In this document: positions 45,773 through 56,244 of the stretch, piece after piece | Numbering within the stretch: the first letter of the stretch is position 1 | How the letters are laid out: each line of letters begins with the position of its first letter | Origin: Trametes villosa | Lineage: Eukaryota > Basidiomycota > Agaricomycetes > Polyporales > Polyporaceae | Length of the DNA: 64,000 nucleotides | Assembly (NCBI GenBank): GCA_002964805.2 | Contig: PUDQ02000014.1 | Coordinates: forward strand, 682,001-746,000 | Reading direction: 5' to 3' | Program-made: the position numbers and the translations under genes | The notes under the pieces: generated by a model | What the model saw: only the letters and a program-made list of their open reading frames with translations | The model's database searches: none | What the model was told of the DNA's origin: nothing

Positions 45773-46963
45773 TGTTACATCCCGTGCGCCACCTCCGAAG
45801 GTTCGGACCTCATGTCCGCCCAGGTCCGCTCGTGTCCGCTCATGTCCGCCGTACGTCCGCTCTAGTCCGCTACATACTTACCATGTCCGCCATGTCCGCT
45901 ATGTCCGCTCATGTCCGCTCATGTCCGATACTTACTCCGCTCCTTATCTACGGTATTGACTCGGAAGGACGAAGACAATAGCTTATTGTATTCGGACTTC
46001 CCTCTTTCGGACTTCCTTCCTTTTACGTCGCTCCTTATTGTTTCGCCAGAACAATTAGATTACTTCTATAAATACTCGCCTGGATGTAGACTATTCCTCA
46101 GTTCGTATATCTCGTTGTAAAGCGTCTTATCCGCACTCAATCTACTCCCTCTGCCCTCCCTTCCTCTCGTCCGATCACCTCCGCTCGTCCGCTCGTCCGA
46201 CCTCTGACCTCCGACCTCCGCCCGTACCCTTGTCCGAAGTCAAGGACTCGACTTAGACTCGAGGCGTTGCTAATAGCCTCGCCGAAGTCCTTACCTTGTG
46301 CGTTCGTCTGTTACAACCGTGCGGATTGGGGGACCGAGTCGGGGTCGGACTTCGGGGTCGGACCTCGGAGGACGGAGGTCGGGGATCGGAGATCGGAGTC
46401 GGGGGTCAGGTCGGACCTGGACTCGGGGCGAACGCACAAGGTAAGGACTTCGGCGAGGCTATTAGCAACGCCTCGAGTCTAAGTCGGGTCCTTGACTTCG
46501 GACAAAGGTACGGGCGGAGGTCGGAGGTCGGAGGTCGGACGAGCGGACGAGCGGAGGTGATCGGACGAGAGGAAGGGAGGGCAGAGGGAGTAGATTGAGT
46601 GCGGATAAGACGCTTTACAACGAGATATACGAACTGAGGAATAGTCTACATCCAGGCGAGTATTTATAGAAGTAATCTAATTGTTCTGGCGAAACAATAA
46701 GGAGCGACGTAAAAGGAAGGAAGTCCGAAAGAGGGAAGTCCGAATACAATAAGCTATTGTCTTCGTCCTTCCGAGTCAATACCGTAGATAAGGAGCGGAG
46801 TAAGTATCGGACATGAGCGGACATGAGCGGACATAGGCGGACATGGCGGACATGATAAGTAAGTATCGGACTAGAGCGGACGTACAGCGGACATGGGCGG
46901 ACACGAGCGGACCTGGGCGGACATGAGGTCCGAACCTTCGGAGGTGGCGCACGGGATGTAACA
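45773..46963. mobile_element. Large inverted repeat of two LTR-like arms
   Basis: Arms 45773-46306 and 46429-46963 are reverse complements with roughly 98% identity by eye, with a 122-bp spacer. The outer ends are TGTTACATCC and GGATGTAACA. Each arm has a field of CGGAC-type repeats near its outer end, a TATAAATA box (near 46067 in the left arm) and a GA-rich inner part. The features resemble an LTR with its U3 outward. No target duplication is seen (GCTCG left, GTGCC right). It may have arisen by self-integration or inversion of an LTR retrotransposon, or be a foldback element. It interrupts or truncates the copia element. Confidence 0.8.
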
Positions 46964-47094
46964 GTGCCTCCCCACTAGGCCCGAACCCATGAGGGCCTAA
47001 GAGCACGTGACCTGTCCGTAAAAGTTTTAGCGCGTGAAAAAAGAGAGAACGGAGGTACGCAGGGTCGGAATTGGAGATCGGGGTTCGGGGGTGG

Positions 47095-47101
47095 TATATA
47101 A
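47095..47101 (+). promoter_or_regulatory. TATA box before the exon at 47187
   Basis: TATATAA lies 92 bp upstream of the ATG at 47187, with a pyrimidine-rich stretch between, a good fungal core promoter layout. Confidence 0.55.
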
Positions 47102-47186
47102 TCTTGAGCGCGGAGTGAGGTGAGACTTCGCCTTTTCTTCTTCCCATCCTCCACTCGAAAAAACTCGCACCAACCAACCCCGACAA

Positions 47187-47437
47187 TGGACGCCCCCAAG
47201 CGCAAGCCCGACGAGACGGAGTCGGACTACGAGGACCGCCTGTCGGAGTTCCTCGCGCGGAGCAAGGCGGAGCGGGCGGCCGCGAAGGCGCGAAAGGCGG
47301 CGGAGGAGAAGGCGCGGGCGGAGAGGGAGGCCGAGGAGGAGAGGTTGGCGCAGATCGAGCGGGATCGGGTGGTGGCGCGGAATGTCGCGCTCGAGGTGAG
47401 TACGCGGCGGGGTTCGGGGTTCAGAGGTCGGAGCTAA
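47187..47437 (+). pseudogene. First exon of a charged coiled-coil protein, gene cut short
   Basis: ATG at 47187 opens MDAPKRKPDETESDYEDRL, followed by a Lys/Glu/Ala/Arg-rich helix (EFLARSKAERAAAKARKAA). A good donor, GTGAGTA, lies at 47396. The next plausible acceptor (GACGTAG near 47448) leads only to about 19 codons before a stop, in sequence of a different character. By memory, such starts belong to an abundant basidiomycete family whose later exons hold a Cys-rich segment; that part is missing here. Most likely only the promoter and first exon remain, the rest being replaced by transposon-derived DNA. Confidence 0.5.
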
Positions 47438-47640
47438 CCCCGACGTAGGGCCAGCCGCGCCACTTGTGGTTGCCCCCATTATTTTATAATTCCCCACCTA
47501 CCTGGTAGGAACAATGTGTATTCTGTGGTCACTCATTATATTTCTTTATTCCCTGCACCACCATTATATTAAATCATTGTATAGGGAACCAGACCAACTC
47601 TGTTAATCATTATAAATGGGTGGGGGCCTCTTAAGCTGGT

Positions 47641-47862
47641 TTGTACAATCACGTATTTGATCAGGGCGCATATTTGGCAGGTTTGTACAATCACGTATTT
47701 GACCGGGGGAGCTTCTAGCACATTTGTACAATCACGTATTTGACCAGGGGAGCTTCTAGCACATTTGTACAATCACGTATTTGATCAAGCTTCTAGCACA
47801 TTTGTACAATCACGTATTTGATCAGGGCGCATATTTGGCTGGTTTGTACAATCACGTATTTG
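47641..47862. repeat. Six tandem units of about 41 bp
   Basis: The core TTGTACAATCACGTATTTG occurs at 47641, 47683, 47724, 47765, 47802 and 47844 (spacing 42, 41, 41, 37, 42). Between cores, two spacer types alternate: one with GGGCGCATATTTGG and one with AGCTTCTAGCACA. It abuts the possible LTR that follows. Confidence 0.9.
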
Positions 47863-47868
47863 CTCAGG

Positions 47869-48260
47869 TGTAACGACCCTCCGTGGTCGTTACGGGTTAT
47901 TGCAGGACATAGCGCTAGTTGCGCTATGTCGCGAGATGTACCTAGCGCTAGTTGCGCTAGGATAAGATACCGCGTAGATATCATGTATTAGATAGACGCG
48001 TACGACGCGCGGGTATTCGGAGCCCGCGCGTCTGGTGAGGGCAGCCTTCTACAACTGCCCCACCATCTCCCGAGTACGCCGAGCCCTAATAGAGCCCGGA
48101 CCAGAGTACTTGGAGACTGCGGGCATCAGAAGTGCCCGACACCCGTGAGTTTTACACTTTTTTACTCTTACCGTGTTAGAATCGCCCGATTTGGGGCTCG
48201 ACGTGCAACCACGTCATCGAACTCTAATCTCCTAGCAACCCCCATCCGCATCCAGCAAGA
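47869..48260 (+). other. Possible LTR and leader of a second Ty3-type element
   Basis: It starts TGTAACGACC and has a perfect 9-bp hairpin (47870-47878 with 47885-47893), then palindromes around GCGCTAGTTGCGC. A gag-like ORF follows at 48261. The 3' limit of the LTR is not evident, and no second LTR is seen before the Helitron, so this assignment rests on position and on the TG start. Confidence 0.4.
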
Positions 48261-49358
48261 ATGAGCCACCACAGCTCAAACAACCCCACGGACCCGCGAA
48301 CTCCGCGGGCCTCGACTTCTACCTCGAACCAACCCCCCCGCGCTGAATTCGGCGCGGGTCAACCCGCCACGTCACTCCCTCGACCTACAGAGGGCGAGGG
48401 TGGACCCTCGATACCACAATCAGTGGTATCCGGCGGCTTGGACAATACCACGAACCCTACTAGGGGTCGTGCGACTGCCAGCGTGCATGCTGGACGACCG
48501 GCTTCAGACCAAGCAGGCCCGTCACGACGATCGGGCTCTGCTGCGAGCTCGCTTAACAGTCGGAGTCTTGCCAACATTGGGCAAGACTGGCAGGATCTGC
48601 GTGAGGGACGCTCGCAGCAGTTGGCTGCGAGCTCGTCAGTGTCGGCGGCACCGGCACTGAACCTTGCGCCGTTGCGCATGGTAGTTCGGGAATCGAAGAA
48701 ACGATTCCGTCTGCTGCAAAAGCAGATACTCGAGGCAGAAAACGAGACGAACCTCGCTCTGCAGTCCGCATTAGCGGAATTAGGCCTAGGTGACCTAATG
48801 GACGAAGAAGACGAGGAGGACCTTACCGCTCGCGCTATAGCGGTAAGTGAGGATGCCGATGTAGGGCACCACATTCGTCAGCCTATCGTGGCTGGTGAGG
48901 ATGAAAGCGACGAGTTGCCTATGACAAGGGCAACCATAGACACACATATCAGCTCAGCTGCTGATCCGCAAATGGAGAACTTCGCGGATGATCGCGAAGT
49001 AGAGGATGCACTGTTGGATCCTCGCCAGCGTATCGTCGCTGGCCGGATTGAGCGACTGAGTCGTGCGGGGCTGTATGATCCACCGCACACGACGGCGCAA
49101 CTGCCGCCGTTCTCGTCAAACCGTCGAACTGGCGATGCACAGAATGCCGTTCCTACTCGGAACGTGGCATTCGATAATCCGCAAGGCTCGACTAGGACTG
49201 CGCACGTCGCGCAGCCAATTCCATCCTCGCCCAGCGATTATCCCGCTGAGCCTATGTCTGCGTCCCAAGGACCCGCGTACCGTCAAGAACGGCCGCCTGG
49301 AATATGGGACTGGAAACACCCTCGACGTTCAATGGGAGCGTCTGCATATTACGATTGA
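48261..49358 (+). pseudogene. gag: N-terminal part of a Ty3-type gag, cut by the Helitron
   Basis: 365 codons from ATG at 48261. The product is rich in Ser, Pro and Asp, with a short coiled-coil region around SKKRFRLLQKQILEAENETN and acidic stretches (MDEEDEEDLT). This is the usual look of a gag N-terminus in agaricomycete Ty3 elements; capsid core and zinc knuckle are missing. The last five codons, through the stop, come from the adjacent Helitron sequence, since the same bases recur at 52312. The original frame was therefore interrupted at 49349/49350. Confidence 0.6.
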
Positions 49359-50409
49359 TGAGGAACGAAGAAATCGTTTCTTATGGGGTGAGCTCCCAGC
49401 CAAATCCTGTAACGCCAATCTGACCCCGTGGGAAAATATTTTCAATCTCAGCTAACAAATCATTAGTTCTGAAATAAGCGCTACATACAACTTCCACATA
49501 CAGAATTAGGGTTAGGGTCCTCATCCATTAGAAATTTTAGGGTTAGACCCTAGATTGGCCACACAGCCACTCTAACTGCTTGCTAGCCTTGCTCTAATGC
49601 TCACTGCTGGGCGCCTGTGTAACCCTAAGTGGCACAGCATGGGCAATCACCCTCCCTATCACTGTTTAGAGCAGCAGGGCTTGCTTATAATGTGCATATG
49701 AGGCTAACTACCTGTTACTTTGGGCAGTATGATAGTCATGGTAAGTTGACATCAGGTAGCCAGTTGGTTGTCACAGCCACACTCCAGTGAAGTCATCAAT
49801 GCTCCGGTTGGTCATTGCAATGCATTCTTACACAAATCTTGTATGTTCAAGTACACATCCAAGGGTGGATAGTTAAGTATAATTGCCTGGTTTTGGCACT
49901 GCCAAGATGCACTATGGTGCATTATTTGCTCTTGAACTTGCTACAACAGCTTGATTGGTAGTTATATCATACATTGGACATTGCATGCCTATATAAAGTA
50001 AAACATAACAACTCAGTATCACAATCAATGCCTTGCTGACTGCTACAGACATTTGTGGGCTGCTAAAAAGTGAGATTGTGCCAAATGGAATATGAAGAGC
50101 TTAGGTGGGAAGCTTGTACCCCAATCAAATAGAGCTTCAAAGCAGGTTCATGATGATATACAGCACATGCATTTTGGGTTGAGTCTCGAGGAGCAATGAG
50201 CGAAGAGGTGCCTGCCATGGCTGTCATGGAGCACTTTCAGGCAGTGTTTTGCTGATTACCAGACATTGTAATGAGCAATGTTCCCATTACATACCACCAT
50301 TGGATAGCCCTCAAAAAGGCCTTTCTAACGGCATGCAATACTTGTAATTTGGATGGAAAATGAGCACACTATGGTGAAAATACCGCAAAAAGCGCCCATT
50401 TTTCAAGAA

Positions 50410-50489
50410 AATTTGGCTAAGGCCCTTGGGCGCTAGTAGAAGTCCCAGCCCAGCGACTTCTACTAGCGCCGAACGGACTTAGCCAAATT
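50410..50489. repeat. Two-tier hairpin in copy A
   Basis: Outer stem of 12 bp (50410-50421 with 50478-50489, AATTTGGCTAAG) and inner perfect stem of 16 bp (50429-50444 with 50455-50470, GGCGCTAGTAGAAGTC). The counterpart in copy B is at about 53359-53437. Confidence 0.9.
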
Positions 50490-51053
50490 GCGCTCTTTGG
50501 GCGCTTATTTTGCGGGTAGAAATGGCTCCAGGAGGCTTGCTTTGAATTGTAGTAAAACTGCTTTAGTGTGATGACTAGAGGGTATAGAGCCACAGAAACA
50601 ATCACATCAGGTAGCCCTTGCCTATAGGTGTATTATGGAGCAAAGATATATACCACTTAGTAAGGAGACTACTGTGTAAACAGCAATTTACTGCTTTTTG
50701 CTTGGTGAAGAAGGTATTAATGGTTTAGAGGGACAGAGGGGTGCTTGTATCACAATTACACCCCTATATACTTTCCAGACCTAAGCATAGTCTATGAGAC
50801 TATAGTGATCAGTTCAAATTGACTGGACACTGCTGTACAGGGTTAATAAGTGGCTCACATCCTCTTAGAATGAAACATAACAAGAGAGATGATGGGTAAT
50901 TGATACATGACAATATCCTCATGTTGTAGAGCTCAGAAGCACCTTCCTAACGGTATATCACACATTCCATTTGAAGCAAAACTGGGGGAGCAGTGGCCAA
51001 AAGAACTAGAGGAGGGGGTAATAATGTAAGCTGTGGCTGAGAACAAACAATTA

Positions 51054-51081
51054 CAAAGTGGTTGTCGTGCCACTTGCTTTG
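51054..51081. repeat. CAAAG/CTTTG cassette, copy A module 1 (28 bp)
   Basis: CAAAGTGG, then TTGTCGTGCC, then ACTTGCTTTG, with TA on each side. Its two halves match the left and right tips of the 1675-bp element at the same place in copy B, as if the interior had been lost. Confidence 0.75.
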
Positions 51082-51624
51082 TACATGTGTGGCTTCCAAG
51101 ACAAATACTTTCATTTTGGGCCACTGGATAGCCCAAATGTTATGTATTATATATCATCAGAAAGCTATAAGTGAGTAGAATCCAATGATGTACAAATTGG
51201 AATGCACTGCTTGCTCTAGTACTCATAAGCAGGGCGACAAAGGCGCATTGGTGCCACAATTCAGCCACATTCAGCTTCCATGACCTGTATCTCAGTATAA
51301 TGTGCACAAACCCCTCCAGTATTATATATCATTGGATTCAGCTTCTTAATCCCCATTCAATGAGATATGCCATGTTCTCCAAGGGGGACCACAGGCTGCA
51401 TAAACGCCCAATTATAAACACTCAAATTGTACTCAAAATAGCAGCAGTGTATAGTCAGATCAATTTGTCCAGGGTCCTCAGCATGATACCATGACCCAGT
51501 CAATGAAATACCGCCGGTGGTGTGCTAGGGAGACAAATGCTGAGGTGTTACATCCTGTTGAATATATTACATCAAGAGGAAAGGAGGGAAATTGATGTCA
51601 GCTGTGGCTGAAAACAAACAAAAT

Positions 51625-51651
51625 CAAAGCTGATGACAGCCATCAGCTTTG
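51625..51651. repeat. CAAAG/CTTTG cassette, copy A module 2 (27-bp hairpin)
   Basis: An 11-bp stem (CAAAGCTGATG with CATCAGCTTTG) around ACAGC. The same upstream word as in module 1, AGCTGTGGCTGA, precedes it. Confidence 0.8.
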
Positions 51652-53378
51652 GTCTTGTTTGGCTCAAGATATAAATCCCTTTGTATCTTGAGCTCAGGTT
51701 GTCCAAATAAGATGAAACAAGTGTTTGCAGGAAACTATCTATGAGTAGGATCGCACTGTGTACAAGGTATGTTGTAATGTCCACTATAGCACTCACAATC
51801 AGAAATAATTCCCTACAGTTCAGCCACATTGAGCTTCTCTGGCCTACATCTTAGTCCTTTGTGCGCAAACCCCTAGAGTTTTATATGTCATCAGATTCAG
51901 CTTTTTGAGCTCTATCCAATGGTGCACACTAAATATCTTAAATGTGGTTACAGGCCTTGAAACCATCAGCAGTGTTAGACCACCCCTACTATACATAACA
52001 AGTTAACAAATTAAACCTTTGTTGATATCCTGATTGAGCATCACTGCAGGTGGAATATATATGAAAATGCCCCTACATACAAGTAGTCAACCACTACACT
52101 CCTACTAACAGTGGAGATAGCAAACCAAGTCAATCCCTCAGATCTATGACTGCTGATTTCACTGGCTGCATTTGATATCTATATTTCCAGTCTTATCGGG
52201 CTGTTTCTGCTGCTAAATTCTGTGGTTTAAACCTGCTAGCAGGATGGCTTGGAAAATGTATAAGTCAGTATGATGAGCAAGAAAGGAGGTCTAATCAATG
52301 TAAGAAGCTTTTACGATTGATGAGGAACGAAGAAATCGTTTCTTATGGGGTGAGCTTCCTGCCAACGCGCGTTACGGAAAACGATGTCCGTGGGAAATTT
52401 TTTTGAAACCCAGCTAATCAGTCATTAGTGTCAAGGTAGACGCCACATAGAGCCTCCACATACAAAGATAGGGTTAGGGTCCCAATGCCTTACAAAATCT
52501 AGGGTTAGAGACTAGATCATGCACACAGCCACTCTGATCCCTTGCTAGCCTGCCTCTAATGCCCCTGAATGGGCGCTCGTATAACCCTAGGTGAGTAGGT
52601 GCAGGCAATGGTGTCATACTGTGTAGAAAAGATGTATGCAGTACTACTAGCCCAGCATACAGAGATAGATTAATGATTGATCACACTGAGATGATAAATG
52701 AGAAGCTCAAATCAAAGCTGGCTTTTGCACAGCGGCCTGGAGAATAGTCTTTTGGCTAGTGAGTTGGAGCTCCACTACTGGTCAAGATGTCTGCATAGGG
52801 TCAACGGAATTTAAACCATGTGTATACATGAGGACACTCTGAATACTGAGCATGACTCATTCACAAGGATATTCAACTGGAAGAAGTATAGTCCAATGGA
52901 TACTGCCATGTCTTGAAAGGACAAAGAGGGTGTAGATATCCTTAGATATGCTATGCCCCACATGTTTGCTAGTACTGCCCTAGCAGCAGTGGGCTGTTAT
53001 CCAATGTGTTACAATGAGTCCATTGCTGCATTATAGCAGGAGCAAGTGCAAAAAAAAGTCATCCAGTACCCTGATTGGATAGACCTGAAGCGCACCTGTA
53101 TAAAAGTATGCAGCACATGGTATTTAGATAGAAACTGGTGAAGATATGGCCAAAAGCTCCCACTTTGGTCTCCCACCAAGTGCTACAGAGGTGATATTCC
53201 TTCAATTGTGATTTTCGTAATATACTTATGAACATGTACACACCTACATGTAATAGCCCTTTGAAATGCCTTCCAAACGATATGCTCTACGTGCATTTTG
53301 GATGAGAACTGGGCACACTGTGGCCAAAACACTGCCAAAAAGTGTCCATTTTCAGGAAAATTTGGCTAAGGCCCTTGG

Positions 53379-53419
53379 GCGCTAGTAGAAGTCGCGGGCC
53401 CTGCGACTTCTACTAGCGC
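53379..53419. repeat. Inner hairpin in copy B (17-bp stem)
   Basis: 53379-53395 pairs perfectly with 53403-53419 (GCGCTAGTAGAAGTCGC). Relative to copy A the stem is extended by paired changes on both sides. The outer stem around it is partly eroded. Confidence 0.9.
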
Positions 53420-54389
53420 TGGTCGGACTTAGCCATATCTCGCGTTTGGGCGCTTATTTTTGCGGGAGGAAAAGGCCCCAAGAGCCTTGCTTCAAAATGT
53501 AGAAACACCGCTTTAGCAAAGTAACTAGAGGGTATAGAGCCATAGAAACAATCACATTGAGTAGCCCTTGACCATAGGTGTATTATAGAGCAAAGATATA
53601 CACCATTTAGTAAGGAGACTATTGTGTAAACAGCGATTTACTGCTTTTTGCTTGGTGAATAAGACATTAATGGTTTAAAGGGATAGAGGGGTGCTTGTAT
53701 CACCATTACACCCCTAGACACTTTACAGGCCTAAGCAGGGTCTCATGATAGTATAATGATCAGTTCAAATTGACTGTACACTGCTGTACAGGCTGAGTAA
53801 GTGATTTATGTGTCCTTAATAAGGCTTTATAGAGGAGATGATGGTCATTAATATGTGTCAATACCCCCATCATGTAGAGCTTATGAGCACCTTCCTAACG
53901 GTATATCACACATCCCATTTGAAGCAAAACTGGGGGAGCAGTGGCCCAAAGAACTAGAGGAGGGGGCAATAATGTAAGCTGTGGCTGAGAACAAACAAGT
54001 ACAAAGCGGGAGGCACGACAACGCGGATTCACTGCGTTTAAGGACCTCGTAGTCCGGGGCTGAGAAATCCCGACTTGCACGGGAATGAATAGCTAGTCTA
54101 CAAGTCGGAGTACCACTCCTCTAGCGGGGCTTGAACATCTTGTAACGCCTGTGAATATTAAACGCGGTCACATATACTCCGCGTCTGGAGTACGCCTGTC
54201 ATTCACCGTCTGAACATCCTGCAATCGCGCGGACTACGCGTGCAAACCGCAGCTACTCAACCCTGTGAACTTCTGACGCACTCAAATCTGAGTATACCCT
54301 GACTATACAGAACCCCTCACACCACAAGTAGAGGAGCGCCTCATGCTTACTCCGTCCGAATCAGAGCCAAGGCTACCCGCCACTCGTAC

Positions 54390-54397
54390 TATATAAA
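54390..54397 (+). promoter_or_regulatory. TATA box inside the TIR element
   Basis: TATATAAA lies 50 bp upstream of the TTCGCCCACC region and 57 bp before the ATG at 54447. Confidence 0.5.
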
Positions 54398-54446
54398 ACC
54401 AGGTCAACGCACCCGGAGCGCGTTTCGCTGTTCTCCTTCGCCCACC

Positions 54447-55081
54447 ATGGCGATGCGCGGCCGGTCTGTCTCCCCCGCACCTTCCCCTTCCCCTCCCCCT
54501 CCCGGGGGTACTTGCTTCACTCTCGATGTCATACATACGCAATCCACCTCGGCCGTGAATGGGTCATCCGCAACCAGGTACGGAATCGCAGCGTGTAGGC
54601 GGTTTGTGGCTAATTAGTGCGAGCAAGGCGCCCGACCGGGTCCTCTCCCTTCTGCCCGAGATACTGGCAGAGCATTGAGTAGGGAAGTGATTGCATGGGT
54701 TCGGCATAAATCGATAGACTAATTAATGTCACACTATGGCTGTCCCTAGAAGGCCTGACACTGAGCGACACTGCCGCCCGCAGAGATGCGACGACATGGG
54801 CCCTCGCTGAAGGAGCGTCGGTGAGCTTTACACTTGCATATATGCGGTGAAATGCTGACTATCCACCCCTGTGCAAAGGACTACGGCTCTGCGAGGCAAG
54901 GGAGGAGAGCCGCGCGTGCCGGTAATGATGCGCAAGAAACGTCTGAGAATTCAGTGTGAGTATATGCGCTCACCGCGAGCCGGGCAGTCCCCGCTTACTC
55001 GTCAGTGACTCCTTCTCCAGATGTGGCCCTCATACGACATGCCTTGAAGTTGGCGCCGCCCTACTGGAAAACCAGTTTTAG
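54447..55081 (+). CDS. Possible small spliced gene carried by the TIR element
   Basis: ATG at 54447 in good context (CCCACCATGG). A four-exon model, 54447-54577, 54784-54820, 54879-54955 and 55021-55081, keeps phase and gives 101 residues: a Ser/Pro-rich start (MAMRGRSVSPAPSPSPPPP), a middle with ATTWALAEGAS and an end LEVGAALLENQF. All introns are GT-AG; the first is 206 nt, long for this genome, and an alternative acceptor leads to an early stop. No family is recognised. TATA box, start context and GC content suggest a captured host gene or fragment, but the exon model is a hypothesis. Confidence 0.35.
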
Positions 55082-56193
55082 GTGTGCGCAATGCGGTCGC
55101 GCTGCCGCGGTCTCGGTTTTTCGGAGCACTACACGGTGTCTGACTGTTGATATCTTGTAGGAACACCGAGTGCGCGGCTTCATGAAGCACATGCCAACTT
55201 GCACGCACGCTGGGGCTGTCACGTTCGGCAGGGCATTAGATTGGCATCGCGGGCACGGGCGCGGGCGTGGAGAGGGTATGAGCGGTGGGCTGCGGTGGGC
55301 TGGTGAGCGGTAGCGGTAGCGGGTGCGTCCCGCACGCGAGGTCGCATGTACAATATCCGACCTGTCACTACCTTCAAATACATTCGATTTCCTTCTCTCC
55401 TCTGGCCGTGACGAGCATGGGTCCTCGGCCTGATAGTAAACATGAATATATGCGCTACCTATAGCTGCTCACACCCTGGAGTCGACCGTCCACTCCATGT
55501 CGGAGTGGTGCTTCGAATCTTATCTACATCACGGCACTTTGTGATGCTCATAGGGCGAGTGGCTGATATATTCATACTCCGACTATCCTTTCTATTCGCG
55601 GCCACTACAAGCTACTCGACTACTGACTAGCAGGTCCTTAAACCCGGTGATTCGCGTTGTCGTGCCTCCCGCTTTGTACATGTTTGGCTCCCAACTCAAA
55701 TGCTTTCATTTTGGGCCACTGGATAGTCCAAATATCATGTATTATATGTCATTAGAAAGCTATGATTGAGTAGAATCCAATGGTGTACAAATGGTGATGT
55801 AATAACTACTGCAGCACCCATAAATAGGGTAACAAATGTCCATTAGTGCCACAATTCAGCCACTTTCAGCTTCTATAGCTTATATCTCAGTATAATGTGC
55901 ACAAACCCCCCCGGTATTATATACCATTGGCATCAGATTGTTGAACCCTATGCAATGGGCCATGCTATATGCTACAATGATAATCCCAGGCTGCATAAAT
56001 GCTCAAATTGTGCTCAAAATGACAGCACTGTCTAGTATAATCAATATCAGCATGATACCATGGTGTAGTCAATGAAATGCCGGCTGTGGTGTGCAAAGAA
56101 GACAAATGCTGGGCTGTTACATCTTGTTGAATGCATTACATGAAGAGGAAAGGAGGGATATTAATCTCAGCTGTGGCTGAAAACAAACAAAGC

Positions 56194-56244
56194 CAAAGCT
56201 GATGGCAGGGAACGCGGAATCTGCGTTCCCTGCCATCAGCTTTG
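56194..56244. repeat. CAAAG/CTTTG cassette, copy B module 2 (51-bp hairpin)
   Basis: Perfect 23-bp stem (56193-56215 with 56223-56245) and a 7-nt loop. In copy A the stem at this site is 11 bp. The added inner part contains AACGCGGAATCTGCGTT, similar to AACGCGGATTCACTGCGTT in the left tip of the 1675-bp element. Confidence 0.9.

Larger units (their letters stand above)
49350..52311 (+). mobile_element. Helitron 5' region, copy A (partial copy)
   Basis: 2962 bp of AT-richer, non-coding DNA that aligns over its length with the sequence from 52312 on. Both copies start TACGATTGATGAGGAACG, and both follow a T, so insertion between two T residues is possible, as in Helentron-like elements. The first 27 nt form a small hairpin (ACGATT with AATCGT). 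Inside are (TTAGGG)-like words near 49507 and 49538, a strong hairpin at 50410-50489 and two modules with CAAAG/CTTTG cassettes (51054-51081, 51625-51651). No gene is supported in it. Confidence 0.7.
54002..55676. mobile_element. 1675-bp TIR element in copy B module 1
   Basis: Ends are CAAAGCGGGAGGCACGACAA and its reverse complement; the inverted repeat continues for about 50 bp with a few mismatches. TA lies on both sides (54000-54001, 55677-55678), the target choice of Tc1/mariner-like elements. No transposase is encoded, so it would be non-autonomous. The interior is more GC-rich than the surrounding Helitron and contains a TATA box and a possible small spliced gene. In copy A only the tips remain (51054-51081). 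Confidence 0.7.

Noticed and set aside
45773..46963. Terminal inverted repeat DNA transposon
   Set aside because: Arms of over 500 bp with TG...CA-type ends, TATA box and regulatory arrays look like LTRs, and neither a target duplication nor a transposase is seen. A foldback element cannot be fully excluded.
47640..47865. CRISPR array
   Set aside because: The repeats have a near-constant period and repeated spacers, there are no cas genes and the DNA is eukaryotic; it is a tandem repeat.
49500..49550. Telomere repeat array
   Set aside because: Only two TTAGGG-like units are present at each site; a true telomere or interstitial array would be longer.
55219..55443. Minus-strand frame in the TIR element
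   Set aside because: 74 codons of Arg/His/Ala-rich sequence without start context or splice support.
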